A stretch of DNA of 64,000 bases, taken from assembly GCF_900107195.1 (NCBI RefSeq), contig NZ_FNPB01000008.1:1-64000 (forward strand). Reading direction: 5' to 3'. Position 1 is the stretch's first letter. Each line of letters starts with the position of its first letter. The stretch is from Halobellus clavatus. Lineage in GTDB: Archaea; Halobacteriota; Halobacteria; Halobacteriales; Haloferacaceae. The position numbers and the translations under genes were made by a program. The notes beneath the pieces were generated by a model, which was given only the letters and a program-made list of their open reading frames with translations, did not search any database and was not told the DNA's origin. Shown here piece after piece: positions 1-8,743 of the stretch.

Positions 1-274
1 CATCGATTCGAATCACAGTCTCGTCAAGAGCAACGTGATTCGGGCTTCGACCCTCTGTGGGCTGTAGATCGGCTTTCTGCACCCAATCGTGGATCGCTTT
101 CGGCGAGCGCTCGACACCCCACTCTTCGAGAACCGGGACGGTATTCCGGAGCGACAGCCCCGCTAACTGCAACTGAATACCGAGCTTCATCGCACGCTCG
201 GGTGTCCGCTGACGCTCCACAAAGTCCAAATCAATCCAGTCTGTACATCCGGTGAGGCGGGCGATTTCTGGCAT
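1..274 (-). CDS. IS6-family transposase, N-terminal part (runs off the left edge)
   Basis: The minus strand encodes about 91 residues from the ATG at 274, reading off the window edge. The start MPEIARLTGCTDWIDLDF and the later segment VALDETVIRID look like haloarchaeal IS6-type DDE transposases: a short helical DNA-binding region, then the first catalytic Asp in LDET. The gene is intact as far as it can be seen. The sequence ggggtaccgttcaagacccc at 337-356, about 65 bp before the start, could belong to the element's terminal repeat, but I cannot confirm this without the other end. Too little is visible to name the element. Confidence 0.75.
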   Translation of the reverse strand, partial: MPEIARLTGCTDWIDLDFVERQRTPERAMKLGIQLQLAGLSLRNTVPVLEEWGVERSPKAIHDWVQKADLQPTEGRSPNHVALDETVIRID

Positions 275-377
275 AGATCACCAAGAAATCACTCCGCCTC
301 ACTCTTCATCCTTAACTAAACACGACTCCTCGAATCGGGGTACCGTTCAAGACCCCACCGGACGAAGTACCGGTGAG

Positions 378-815
378 ATGTACGATCACGTACTCGTGCC
401 GACCGACGGGAGCGAGGGAACGCGAGAGGCGCTCGATCACGCGCTCGACATCGCGGCCACGCGCGACGCGACGATTCACGCCCTCTCGGTGGTCGACCGA
501 CGGCTCTACCTGGCGGCCGGTGAAGACCAGAAGTCCGAGTTGAGGACATCCCTCGAGGAAGACGCACACGACGCGGTCGAACGCGTCGCGACCGCCGCCG
601 ACGACGCGGGGGTCGACTCCGAGACGATCGTCCGTGACGGCACCCCGTATCGAGCCATTCTGGACTACGCCGAGGAGTCTGCGGTCGATCTCATCGTGAT
701 GGGGACGCACGGGCGCTCAGGCCGCGATAAGCTCCAGAACCTCGGAAGCGTCACCGAACGCGTCGTCGAGAATACCGACATCCCGATCCTGGTCGTTCGG
801 ATGAGCGGGGAGTGA
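378..815 (+). CDS. universal stress protein, UspA family
   Basis: A 145-residue single-domain UspA protein. It starts MYDHVLVPTDGSEGTREAL, the usual first strand with the nucleotide-contacting Asp. It ends with the ATP-binding signature GTHGRSGRDKLQNLGSVTE, followed by IPILVV. This is the normal family length, so the ATG at 378 was preferred to an upstream in-frame start at 252 that would reach into the neighbouring insertion element. Role: a small cytoplasmic stress or nucleotide-binding protein, substrate unknown. A weak TATA-like cttaacta lies at 311-318. It stands alone between the IS6 end and the convergent purNH gene. Confidence 0.9.
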   Translation: MYDHVLVPTDGSEGTREALDHALDIAATRDATIHALSVVDRRLYLAAGEDQKSELRTSLEEDAHDAVERVATAADDAGVDSETIVRDGTPYRAILDYAEESAVDLIVMGTHGRSGRDKLQNLGSVTERVVENTDIPILVVRMSGE

Positions 816-1011
816 CGTACGGCCGCGTGCGTCGGCCGGGCTCGTCGCCGTAGGTTTATCTCCGAAGACGGGGCCAGACGCCCTGTGACGTGACTGCTCC
901 CCCGCGTCGTGCTGCGGTTGCTCGGCACACCGGCGCGGGTAGTCGGCGGCGACGCCGACAGCCGGTGCCGACTGTTCGCCACCCCCGACTGCAGACGCTC
1001 TCTCGTCTCGC

Positions 1012-2601
1012 TCAGTCGTGTCTGAAGCACCGCCGTCCAGTGAACACCATCGGCATCCCGCGCTCGTCGCAGGCGGCGATGACGTCCTCGTCGTTGACGG
1101 AACCGCCGGGTTGGATGACGGCTTCGACGCCGGATTCGGCCGCTTCCTCGACGCCGTCGGGGAACGGGAAGAACGCGTCGGAGGCCATCACCGTTCCGTC
1201 GGGCCCCTTCCCCTCGGCGTGCTCGTCGGCCTTCATCGCGGCCAGTCGGACGGCGTCGACGCGGGAGACCTGCCCCATCCCGACGCCGACGGTTTCGGTC
1301 CCGTCCGCGAGGACGATACCGTTGGATTTGACGTGTTTGAGCACCTTCCACGCGAAGCGCATCGTCTCCAGTTGTTCGTCGGTGGGCTCGGTCTCGGTGA
1401 CGACCTCGAGGTCTTCCGGACCGGGCGCCCAGAGATCGCGTTCCTGGACGAGTCGACCGCCGACCAGCGGCTTCTCGGTGATGCGATCGGTCCGTTCGTC
1501 GAGGGGACCCACGTCGAGGACGCGGAGGTCGTCCTTCTCACAGAGCACATCGAGTGCTGCCTCGGTGTACCCCGGCGCGACCACGACCTCCTTGAACGAG
1601 TCGACGATCTCCCCGGCAGTCTCGGCGTCGCACTCGCGGTTCAGCGCGACGATGCCCCCGAACGCGCTCATCGGGTCCGTCGAGAGGGCGTCGACGTAGG
1701 CGTCCGCGAGCGTCTCTGCGGTCGCACAGCCCGCAGGGTTCGTGTGTTTGATCACCGCCGTCGCGGGCTCGTCGAACTCCTTCACCAGTTCCAGCGCGGC
1801 GTCGGCGTCGTTGTAGTTGTTGTACGAGAGCCCCTTCGCGCCCTCGTTCAGCTGCGGCGCATCGACGACGCTCGCCTCCGTCGCGGCCGCATCGGCGTAC
1901 ACGGCGGCGTCCTGGTGCGGATTCTCGCCGTAGCGGAGTGACGCCGTCCGGTCGTTCGAGAGCAGACGACGCTCGGGAAAGTCACCGCCGTCGTCGCCGT
2001 CGATCGATACCGACAGGGCACCGTCGGCTTCGGTGACCTCGAGGGCTCCCTCGGCGAACCAGCGGACTGCGCGTGGGTACGCGGTGAACTCGGCGTCGTA
2101 GAGTACGCGCGACTTCAGCGACTCCACGTCGTCGTCGGCGTACACCGGAACCGATTCCTGGGTGACGATCGGACCGGCGTCGACCGCCTCGGTCACGACG
2201 TGGACGGTGCACCCGGTCACGCTCACGCCAGCGTCGAGTACCTGCTCGTGGGCGTCGTTGCCGGGAAACGACGGGAGGAGCGACGGGTGGACGTTGAGCG
2301 TCGTCGGCGTCGCGTCCAGGAACGTCCCGGTGAGGATTCGCATATAGCCGTCCAGACAAACGAGATCGAAATCGTAACTCGACAGCGCGTCGAGAACGCG
2401 ACGTTCGTGTGACTCGCGGGACTCGTCGTCGTCCCGTTCGACGACTTCTGTGGGGATGCCGCGCTCGGTCGCGGCGTCGAGAATCGGCGCATCCTCGTGG
2501 TTTGCGAGGACGACGCCGAGTTCCGCGCCGCCGGGCTGCCGCTCGTCGATGTGTCGGAGGTTCCGTCCGCGATTGCTCGCCAGGCCGGCAATCTTGGTCA
2601 T
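1012..2601 (-). CDS. purNH: PurN-PurH fusion: GAR formyltransferase / AICAR formyltransferase
   Basis: A 529-residue two-domain protein for two 10-formyl-tetrahydrofolate-dependent steps of purine synthesis. Residues 1 to about 190 are a PurN-type GAR transformylase (NVHPSLLPSFPG holds the catalytic Asn/His; VDAGPIV holds the Asp). The rest is the AICAR transformylase half of PurH (RYGENPHQ, IKHTNPAG, SAFGGIVALN, QPGGSVND, ending TGRRCFRH). The IMP cyclohydrolase (MGS-like) domain of bacterial PurH is absent, as known for haloarchaea, where another enzyme closes the ring. The start MTKIAGLASNRG at 2601 matches PurN N termini; the 20-codon upstream extension does not. It is divergent from purB. 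Confidence 0.93.
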   Translation of the reverse strand: MTKIAGLASNRGRNLRHIDERQPGGAELGVVLANHEDAPILDAATERGIPTEVVERDDDESRESHERRVLDALSSYDFDLVCLDGYMRILTGTFLDATPTTLNVHPSLLPSFPGNDAHEQVLDAGVSVTGCTVHVVTEAVDAGPIVTQESVPVYADDDVESLKSRVLYDAEFTAYPRAVRWFAEGALEVTEADGALSVSIDGDDGGDFPERRLLSNDRTASLRYGENPHQDAAVYADAAATEASVVDAPQLNEGAKGLSYNNYNDADAALELVKEFDEPATAVIKHTNPAGCATAETLADAYVDALSTDPMSAFGGIVALNRECDAETAGEIVDSFKEVVVAPGYTEAALDVLCEKDDLRVLDVGPLDERTDRITEKPLVGGRLVQERDLWAPGPEDLEVVTETEPTDEQLETMRFAWKVLKHVKSNGIVLADGTETVGVGMGQVSRVDAVRLAAMKADEHAEGKGPDGTVMASDAFFPFPDGVEEAAESGVEAVIQPGGSVNDEDVIAACDERGMPMVFTGRRCFRHD

Positions 2602-2768
2602 ACTGGAGGCCCCTCGCGCAGATAGTAAGTCAGTTGTGGTCTCACCGAGCCGTCTATACACAATTGCGGATAGCGAGGGCTAGATACCGGGTCGTACCGC
2701 GCAAATCTATGCACGGGAATGGGATACTCATCGACACGCTTTTTTCAGCGCACGGGGACGATGGGCGT

Positions 2769-4154
2769 ATGCAGGATCTCTCCCGTTCCGACCCGCTCGC
2801 GGCCGTTTCGCCGCTCGATGGACGGTACGCGGGTCGAACCGAATCCCTCGTCCCGTACGCCAGCGAGGCGGCCCTGATGCGGGCCCGACTCCGGGTCGAA
2901 GTCGAGTATCTCCTCGCGCTGTCCGATCTCGATGCGACGTCGCTGTCGCTCTCGGACGACGCGCGCCGAGCCCTCCGCTCGGTCGTCGAGCACTTTGACG
3001 GCGACGACGCACGACTCATCAAACGCCTGGAGACGGAGGGCGCTGCGGGTTACAGCGCGACCAACCACGACGTGAAGGCCGTCGAGTACTTCCTCCGCAC
3101 CGAGACCGACGATCACGTCCATCCGTGGATCCACTTCGGACTCACCTCCGAGGACGTGAACAACCTCGCACACCGCCTGCTCGTCAAGCCCGCCGTCGAG
3201 GACGTGCTCGTCCCGGCGATCACGGCCGTCCGCGACGAACTCGAAGCGCTCGCACACGAGCACGGCGACACACCGATGCTCGCACGAACCCACGGACAGC
3301 CCGCGACCCCGACGACGTTCGGGAAGGAGATGGCGGTCTACGCCGCCCGATTGGGCACCGCGACGGGTCGCGTCGTCGACGCGGCGACCAGTCTCTCGGG
3401 CAAACTCGCGGGGGCCTCGGGCACCTACGCGGCGCACGTCGCCGCCTACCCCGACGTCGACTGGCGGGGTTTCTCGCGGTCGTTCGTCACCGACCTCGGA
3501 CTCGATCACACCGGACTCACGACGCAGGTCAACCCCTGCGACGACCTCGCGGCGCTGTTCGACGCGCTTCGGGGCGTCAACAACGTCCTCCTCGATCTCG
3601 ACCGCGACATCTGGCTCTACGTGTCGGATCGCTACCTCGGACAGGAGGCCGCGGCCGGCGAGACCGGGTCGTCGACGATGCCGCACAAGGTGAACCCGAT
3701 CGACTTCGAGAACAGCGAAGGGAACCTCTCGAAGGCAAACTCCGACCTCACATTCCTCGCGGACTACATCACGACCTCGCGGCTCCAGCGCGACCTCTCG
3801 GACTCGACGGTGAAGCGAAACATCGGCGCGGCGTTCGCGCACTGTCTCATCGGTTACGGCAAGACCGAGACGGGCCTGGACAAGGTCGTTCCCAACGAGT
3901 CCGTGATGCGTGAGGAACTCGACGCCCACCCCGAGTTGATCGGCGAGGCGGTTCAGACGATCCTCCGTCGCGAGGGAGATACCGAGGCGTACGAACGCGT
4001 CAAGGAACTCACCCGCGGCCGCGACGTGACGCTCGCGGACTTCCGTGACCTCTTCGACGAGCTGGACGTCGACGAGTCCGTCCGCGCGGAACTCCGAGCA
4101 CTCGCGCCCGCCGACTACCTCGGCGTCGCGGCCGAACTCGCCGAGGACCACTGA
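2769..4154 (+). CDS. purB: adenylosuccinate lyase
   Basis: A 461-residue fumarase/aspartase-superfamily enzyme that releases fumarate from SAICAR and from adenylosuccinate, so it serves both IMP and AMP synthesis. Visible signatures are SPLDGRYAGRTESL at the N terminus, the substrate-binding TSEDVNN, the ARTHGQPATPT block with the catalytic His, and the flexible signature loop GSSTMPHKVNPIDFEN. The ATG at 2769 begins MQDLSRSDPLAAVSPLDGRY and gives normal PurB length; in-frame upstream starts add unrelated residues. It is divergent from purNH across about 170 bp, so two purine genes share one promoter region. Confidence 0.95.
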   Translation: MQDLSRSDPLAAVSPLDGRYAGRTESLVPYASEAALMRARLRVEVEYLLALSDLDATSLSLSDDARRALRSVVEHFDGDDARLIKRLETEGAAGYSATNHDVKAVEYFLRTETDDHVHPWIHFGLTSEDVNNLAHRLLVKPAVEDVLVPAITAVRDELEALAHEHGDTPMLARTHGQPATPTTFGKEMAVYAARLGTATGRVVDAATSLSGKLAGASGTYAAHVAAYPDVDWRGFSRSFVTDLGLDHTGLTTQVNPCDDLAALFDALRGVNNVLLDLDRDIWLYVSDRYLGQEAAAGETGSSTMPHKVNPIDFENSEGNLSKANSDLTFLADYITTSRLQRDLSDSTVKRNIGAAFAHCLIGYGKTETGLDKVVPNESVMREELDAHPELIGEAVQTILRREGDTEAYERVKELTRGRDVTLADFRDLFDELDVDESVRAELRALAPADYLGVAAELAEDH

Positions 4155-4180
4155 GACGGATTCTTAACTCACCATAGAAT

Positions 4181-4190
4181 AAATCTTTTA
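4181..4190 (+). promoter_or_regulatory. TATA-like box for glucose dehydrogenase
   Basis: aaatctttta lies 25-34 bp before the gdh ATG at 4215 in an otherwise GC-rich stretch. That spacing fits a leaderless haloarchaeal transcript. Confidence 0.55.
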
Positions 4191-4214
4191 GCACTCCCGA
4201 CGAGACGGTAGTGT

Positions 4215-5291
4215 ATGAAAGCCATCGCTGTCGAGCGCGGGGGTGACGGCCCGGCCGTCGTGGACGTCGAGCGGCCGACACCGGGGCCCGAGGAGGCGCT
4301 CGTCCGCACGCTCCGCGTCGGCGTCGACGGGACCGACGGGGAGGTCATCGCCGGACACCACGGAGGATTCCCTCCGGACTCGGACCGCCTGATTCTCGGA
4401 CACGAGGCGGTCGGTGTCGTCGAACAGGCCGGCGACACCCACTTTTCGCCCGGCGACGTCGTCGCCCCCACGGTCCGTCGGCCGCCCGGGGAGTCAAACG
4501 AGTACTTCGAGCGCGGCGAGCCGGATATGGCCCCCTCCGGTGCGTACTACGAACGCGGCATCGAGGGGGCAGACGGCTATATGGCCGAATACTTCACCAG
4601 CCCCGGGGAGTATCTCGTCTCGGTGCCGCCCTCGCTCGCCGGCCTGGGATTCCTCGTCGAACCGCTCTCGATCGCTGATAAGGCGCTCGAACTCGCGTAC
4701 GCCTCCCGTTCGTCGTTCGAGTGGGACCCCGAGTCCGCCGTCGTTCTCGGCAACGGCAGCCTCGGCCTGCTCACCCTCGCGTACCTGCGAGAGCGGCACG
4801 AGTACGATCGACTCTACTGTCTCGGACGCCGGGACCGCCCGGACCCGACGATCGACATCATCGAAGAACTCGGCGCGACCTACATCGATTCGCGCGAGAC
4901 CCCCGTCGCCGAGATACCGGCAGCGTACGAGTCGATGGATCTCGTCTTCGAGGCGACGGGCTCCGCCAAACACGCGCTCGACACCGTCGCGGCGCTCGCA
5001 CCCAACGGCGTCGGCGCGCTGTTGGGCGTCCCAGAGCCGTGGGAGTTCGAGGTCGACGGCGGGAGCCTCCACCGGGACCTGGTCCTGCACAACAAGGCGC
5101 TCGTCGGCAGCGTGAACTCGAACGTCCGGCATTTCGAGGCCGCGGCGGACGCCCTGGGCGCGTTCCCCGAGTGGCTCTTCGACGAACTGGTCACCGGCGT
5201 GTACGACGTTTCCCAGTTCGAGGCCGCCTTCGACGACGACGACACCACTATAAAAACAGCCGTGCAATTCAGTGCATATGAAGAACGTTGA
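4215..5291 (+). CDS. gdh: glucose 1-dehydrogenase, zinc-dependent MDR family
   Basis: A 358-residue medium-chain dehydrogenase closely resembling the Haloferax mediterranei enzyme. It oxidises glucose with NAD(P)+ to gluconolactone, entry to the semi-phosphorylative Entner-Doudoroff route. Asp38, His63 and Glu64 (in LILGHEAVGVV) are at the positions of the known catalytic-zinc site, and a Rossmann segment VVLGNGSLGLL follows. The absence of Cys at position 38 is normal for halophilic GlcDH. It is followed by the glucose-pathway regulator GfcR, whose promoter is embedded in the last 45 bp of this gene. Confidence 0.92.
   Translation: MKAIAVERGGDGPAVVDVERPTPGPEEALVRTLRVGVDGTDGEVIAGHHGGFPPDSDRLILGHEAVGVVEQAGDTHFSPGDVVAPTVRRPPGESNEYFERGEPDMAPSGAYYERGIEGADGYMAEYFTSPGEYLVSVPPSLAGLGFLVEPLSIADKALELAYASRSSFEWDPESAVVLGNGSLGLLTLAYLRERHEYDRLYCLGRRDRPDPTIDIIEELGATYIDSRETPVAEIPAAYESMDLVFEATGSAKHALDTVAALAPNGVGALLGVPEPWEFEVDGGSLHRDLVLHNKALVGSVNSNVRHFEAAADALGAFPEWLFDELVTGVYDVSQFEAAFDDDDTTIKTAVQFSAYEER
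5248..5256 (+). promoter_or_regulatory. TATA box for gfcR inside the gdh 3' end
   Basis: ctataaaaa at 5248-5256 is a strong haloarchaeal TATA box. Its centre lies about 26 bp before the ATG at 5278, predicting a leaderless gfcR transcript that starts within the coding region of gdh. Confidence 0.7.
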
Positions 5292-5928
5292 CGACCTCAT
5301 CGCCAGCGCGGCGGAGCTCGCAGAACGGGGGCTCTCGAAGGGCGAAATCGCCGACGAGCTGAACGTCTCCCGGGAGACGGCCAGCTGGCTGGTCGAACGC
5401 AGCGGCTCGATGGGCTACGACGATCCAGAACCGACCGCGACGCCGGACGCCGAGGACGGCGGTCCGCACGACATCCACGTCGACTGGAGTGCGGTCGGGC
5501 GGGACTCCGCCCGACTCACCCAGGTGGCCCGGGCGATGGCCGATCTCCTGTCGAAAGAGGGTGAGGCGGTCGATCTCACGATCGGCGTCGAGAAAGCAGG
5601 CGCGCCGCTGGCGACGGTCGTCGCGAACGAACTGGACACTGATCTGGGCTCGTACGCCCCGGCGAAACACCAGTGGGACGACGGCGACATTGAGGAACTC
5701 GGCGGCTCGTTCTCGCGGAACTTCGCGCAGATCCGCGACCGGGAGTGTTACGTCGTCGACGACATCGTCACCTCCGGGACGACGATGCGCGAGACGATCG
5801 AGTCCATCCGCGAGGAGGGCGGCGACCCCGTTGCCTGCGTCGTGATCGTCGACAAGCAGGGAATCGACGCCATCGAGGGCGTCCCGGTGTACTCGCTGAT
5901 CGACGTCGTCCGCGTCGGCGAGGAGTAA
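5278..5928 (+). CDS. gfcR: GfcR, sugar-catabolism transcription activator (PRTase-like)
   Basis: A 216-residue protein with an N-terminal helix-turn-helix (LSKGEIADELNVSRETASWL) and a C-terminal phosphoribosyltransferase-type I domain carrying the PRPP-loop motif CYVVDDIVTSGTTM. This architecture was long annotated as an orotate phosphoribosyltransferase-like protein. In Haloferax volcanii the family member GfcR activates genes of glucose and fructose breakdown. Adjacency to gdh supports that role here. The ATG at 5278 is chosen over a GTG at 5272 because of TATA spacing. It overlaps the end of gdh by 14 nt. Effector binding at the PRTase pocket is inferred. Confidence 0.9.
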   Translation: MKNVDDLIASAAELAERGLSKGEIADELNVSRETASWLVERSGSMGYDDPEPTATPDAEDGGPHDIHVDWSAVGRDSARLTQVARAMADLLSKEGEAVDLTIGVEKAGAPLATVVANELDTDLGSYAPAKHQWDDGDIEELGGSFSRNFAQIRDRECYVVDDIVTSGTTMRETIESIREEGGDPVACVVIVDKQGIDAIEGVPVYSLIDVVRVGEE

Positions 5929-6029
5929 CGACCGTTCGTTTGGGTCGGGCGTCCACTCTCCGTTCCAGCACCGATTTCGCTCGCCGCGCCGACGCAACCC
6001 CTTTGTTCGCCCGTCGCATACGAAGGCGT

Positions 6030-6371
6030 ATGACGTTTCAGCCCGAATCCGATCTGAGCGACGACGAGGTCCGCGAACGGGTCGACGACGCCATCGAGTC
6101 CAACGACGTGGTGCTGTTCATGAAGGGGAACCGCCTGATGCCGCAGTGCGGCTACTCTCAGCGCGCGGTCGAACTCATCTCGCAGTACGTCGAGGAGTTC
6201 GAGACCATCGACGTCCTCCCCGCGCTGGATCAGTACCGAAACGCGCTCGAGGCCCACAGCGGCTGGGAGACGATTCCGCAGACGTACGTCGAAGGGGAGT
6301 TCGTCGGCGGGAGCGACATCCTCGCCGAACTCGACGAACGCGACGAACTCGAAGAGACGCTCGGCGCGTAA
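6030..6371 (+). CDS. monothiol glutaredoxin-like protein (CGYS type)
   Basis: A 113-residue glutaredoxin-fold protein. The active-site segment MPQCGYSQRAVEL has one Cys (Cys40) in CGYS, a variant of the monothiol CGFS motif. It is preceded by VVLFMKGN and followed by TIPQTYVEGEFVGGSDIL, the cis-Pro and glycine-rich loop that bind thiol or Fe-S ligand. Monothiol members usually handle Fe-S clusters rather than reduce disulfides. Haloarchaea use gamma-glutamylcysteine instead of glutathione, so the ligand is uncertain. The start at 6030 gives the usual Grx4-like length. Confidence 0.85.
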   Translation: MTFQPESDLSDDEVRERVDDAIESNDVVLFMKGNRLMPQCGYSQRAVELISQYVEEFETIDVLPALDQYRNALEAHSGWETIPQTYVEGEFVGGSDILAELDERDELEETLGA

Positions 6372-6528
6372 CCCGTTCTCGTTGGTTGTGAACAACTGGC
6401 ACACGTATGCCAGTCGCTGTCACCCGAGAAATGCAGAGACCCTATAAGCCCCCGGCCCGTACCACCACACAGGTACCGACGTCGCGTCGTTCCGTCTCGT
6501 ACGGCTACCATCCAACCCCAGATTAACT

Positions 6529-7095
6529 ATGTCAGGCCGCGTATACCGACTTCACTCGACACTGGAACTGCCCCTCGAAGATGTCGAAGAGTACCTGAAC
6601 GGTGACCCGGACCTGCCCCCCGAGGTCAACGACGTCGAGGTGACCCGTCGAAACAACACGCTCATTCTCAAGGCCGTCGCCGCGGAGGACAACCTCAGCA
6701 AGTACACGCCGACCGCTCAGTTGAAGGCCAGCATCACGGAGAATCGCGTCTACGAGGAAGAACCACCGCGGGCGGGCGCGCCGCGCTGGGAGGAAGAAGA
6801 AGAAGAGATCCCGTCCGAACTGGTCGAGTTCGCCTGTTTCAAAGGCGACCGCGAGACCGTGCTTCAGAACACGGCGCTGCAGTATCCGATGTTCCTCGTC
6901 CTGCGCGAGATCGCGCTGCTCGCAGAGAAGGGGACGCTCACCGCGATCACCGAAGTCGACGACGAACTCCACGCCCACCGGATCGTCGAGGGCGAGGAGC
7001 GCCCGGCGAGCATCGAAGTCGTCGAGAACCCCTCGAAGAGCGAAAACGGCTCGAACGGCGTCAACTGGCGCGACAACAAGTTCATCTCGGACTGA
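6529..7095 (+). CDS. conserved haloarchaeal protein of unknown function
   Basis: A 188-residue soluble acidic protein. It begins MSGRVYRLHSTLELPLEDV and carries a Glu-rich stretch near the middle (WEEEEEEIPSELVEFACFKG). The C-terminal region has a YPMFLVLREIALLAEKGTL helix. I recognise it as a widely conserved haloarchaeal family (DUF7110-like, from memory) but know no function. No catalytic motif, signal peptide or membrane segment is visible. A TATA-like cctataag lies around 6437, predicting a leader of roughly 60 nt, which is unusual in this mostly leaderless setting. Confidence 0.8.
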   Translation: MSGRVYRLHSTLELPLEDVEEYLNGDPDLPPEVNDVEVTRRNNTLILKAVAAEDNLSKYTPTAQLKASITENRVYEEEPPRAGAPRWEEEEEEIPSELVEFACFKGDRETVLQNTALQYPMFLVLREIALLAEKGTLTAITEVDDELHAHRIVEGEERPASIEVVENPSKSENGSNGVNWRDNKFISD

Positions 7096-7176
7096 TTCCG
7101 TCGGCGACGGTCGGAGCGCGACTCCCTCGCTGCGTGACACGCATCGAGAGGCCGCTGTGCGCGCCTCGCCGGTCTT

Positions 7177-8514
7177 TCAGCGCCGATCCTGCTTGTACGG
7201 GGCCTTCGCGACGGTCGCACTGATCTCCTTCTCGACGTGGCGCTCGACGCTGTCGTTACCGGAGCCGTCGGCCTCGCCCCAGGTGAGCGTGACCTCGGTC
7301 CCGGGCTCGGCGTATTCGGTGTCGACGAGCGCGAGCGACAGCATCTCTCGGTGGTTGTAGATGTAACTCATCCACTTCGAGACGCCGACGTGTTCGCCGT
7401 CTTTCGTGACCTCGTCGTAGTGACACGCCGACGAGCGGGGCGCCGGCATATTCATGAATTTGTGCGACGCACCCTCGCGGAATAGCGACGCGAACACGTC
7501 CACGACGTCCTCGTCGTCCCACACGAGCGTGACCTTCTTGCGCTCGGGGTCGTCCATCTCGGCCTGCAGGGCCGCCTTGCCGACGAAGTCGTGATCGAAG
7601 TCGATAATGTGGTCGTAGCCGACCTCGATCGGCGTGACGTAGTAGTCTTCGACGTCGTCGGAGTCGTAGCTCCCACCGATGGAGATGAGTCCCCGGCGGA
7701 CCGAGAGCCACTCTCGGAAGTCCTGCATCTCCCCGCCGCTGTAGATCGCGGGGAGCGGGAGCGGCAGCCACCCGAGCACGACGTTGGCGCTCTGGTAACT
7801 CTTCCCGCCGAGGCGGCGGATGTCGTGGTCCTCGCCGGCGTCGAGGATCGCTCCTTTCACCGTGTCGGCGTCGTCGTAATCGCCCCAGAACTCGAAGCCG
7901 GCCTCGCCCGCCATCCCGTGACGCAGCAGGTAGGCGTCGACGCCGTCGATCGAGATCTCTCCGAACCGGAAGAAGCCCAGGTCGGGGAGGTCGCCGTCGA
8001 CCGCCTCGGCCATCACGTCGACAGCGTCGGGGCCCTGGACCTGATACCGGAAGTTGTTCGGATCGTCACCGGTCGCGGCCGGACGAGGCTGCATCTCGAC
8101 GTCGATGTCGTACGCTCCGGTCGCCGCCTGGTAGTCCAGCCAGTTGTGTGCGGCTGCTGCACCGACGCTGAGGAACTGGTCCTCGGCCTCCCGGAAGAGA
8201 ATGGCGTCGCCGATGAGGTAGCCGTCCGGATTGGCGACGACGAGCTGTTTGGCTTGCCCGACGTCGAACTGGCTGAAGTCGTTGACCGCGTAGTCACTGT
8301 AGAGATCGATGGCCTCCCGGCCGGTGATCCGGAGGTCGGTCATATGGTACGACTGATCCGCGAGCGCGACGCCCTCCTGCCACGCGCGCTGTTCTTCGAT
8401 CCAATTTGTGTACTCGTCAGGGACGTTGGTGAAGTTCCCGAGTCCGAGGTCGCGCAGCAGGTCGACCTCGCTCTCCGCAGACTCCAGTACGTCGGCCAAG
8501 GTACGGTCTGACAT
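7177..8514 (-). CDS. LigM-like tetrahydrofolate-dependent O-demethylase (GcvT superfamily)
   Basis: A 445-residue aminomethyltransferase-fold protein that resembles bacterial LigM, which transfers the methyl of vanillate or 3-O-methylgallate to THF, more than glycine-cleavage GcvT. Conserved blocks are NWIEEQRAWQEGVALADQ, YHMTDLRITG, RHGMAGEAGFEFWG, PLPLPAIYSGG and VEDYYVTPIEVGYDH. Tyr240 in GGKSYQSAN aligns by eye with the catalytic Tyr247 of LigM. The ATG at 8514 is preferred to a TTG five codons earlier; an AT-rich box (ataatact, 8545-8552) lies about 30 bp before it. The substrate is unknown; a methoxylated acid is inferred from neighbouring TRAP, aldolase and dehydrogenase genes. Confidence 0.8.
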   Translation of the reverse strand: MSDRTLADVLESAESEVDLLRDLGLGNFTNVPDEYTNWIEEQRAWQEGVALADQSYHMTDLRITGREAIDLYSDYAVNDFSQFDVGQAKQLVVANPDGYLIGDAILFREAEDQFLSVGAAAAHNWLDYQAATGAYDIDVEMQPRPAATGDDPNNFRYQVQGPDAVDVMAEAVDGDLPDLGFFRFGEISIDGVDAYLLRHGMAGEAGFEFWGDYDDADTVKGAILDAGEDHDIRRLGGKSYQSANVVLGWLPLPLPAIYSGGEMQDFREWLSVRRGLISIGGSYDSDDVEDYYVTPIEVGYDHIIDFDHDFVGKAALQAEMDDPERKKVTLVWDDEDVVDVFASLFREGASHKFMNMPAPRSSACHYDEVTKDGEHVGVSKWMSYIYNHREMLSLALVDTEYAEPGTEVTLTWGEADGSGNDSVERHVEKEISATVAKAPYKQDRR

Positions 8515-8584
8515 ATCGCAATCACACAATCGGGAAGACCAGCATAATACTTTATGAAAGAGGTGCGAGCGCGACGGGGGTGAC

Positions 8585-8631
8585 TTACTTTGCTGTGCCT
8601 TGTCGTGGCTGCTGTTATTTTGCCGTGCTTT
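8585..8631. repeat. imperfect 17-bp direct repeat, 30-bp period, upstream of the LigM-like gene
   Basis: tactttgctgtgccttg (8585-8601) recurs as tattttgccgtgctttg (8615-8631) with three mismatches. The 30-bp period is about three helical turns. The pair lies 71-117 bp upstream of the LigM-like start, on the far side of its putative TATA box. It could be a regulator-binding pair. Confidence 0.5.
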
Positions 8632-8743
8632 GCCTTACCGCCCTTTCGACGCTGACTCAATCCCAACCGGACCGTCGACCGCTGGACCGTCCCGCCCCCG
8701 GCAGTATACTTATTTCGCCGCCGGTGGTGGGTGACACACGAAG

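Noticed and set aside
885-1011. Promoter-like gtttatc near 854 followed by a GTG ORF antisense to purNH
   Set aside because: The reading frame is Arg-rich shadow sequence running into purNH. A small RNA is possible but nothing supports it.
2745-4151. Long minus-strand reading frame opposite purB
   Set aside because: It is the antisense shadow of a GC-rich gene with third-position bias. It has no recognisable motifs, and purB is certain.
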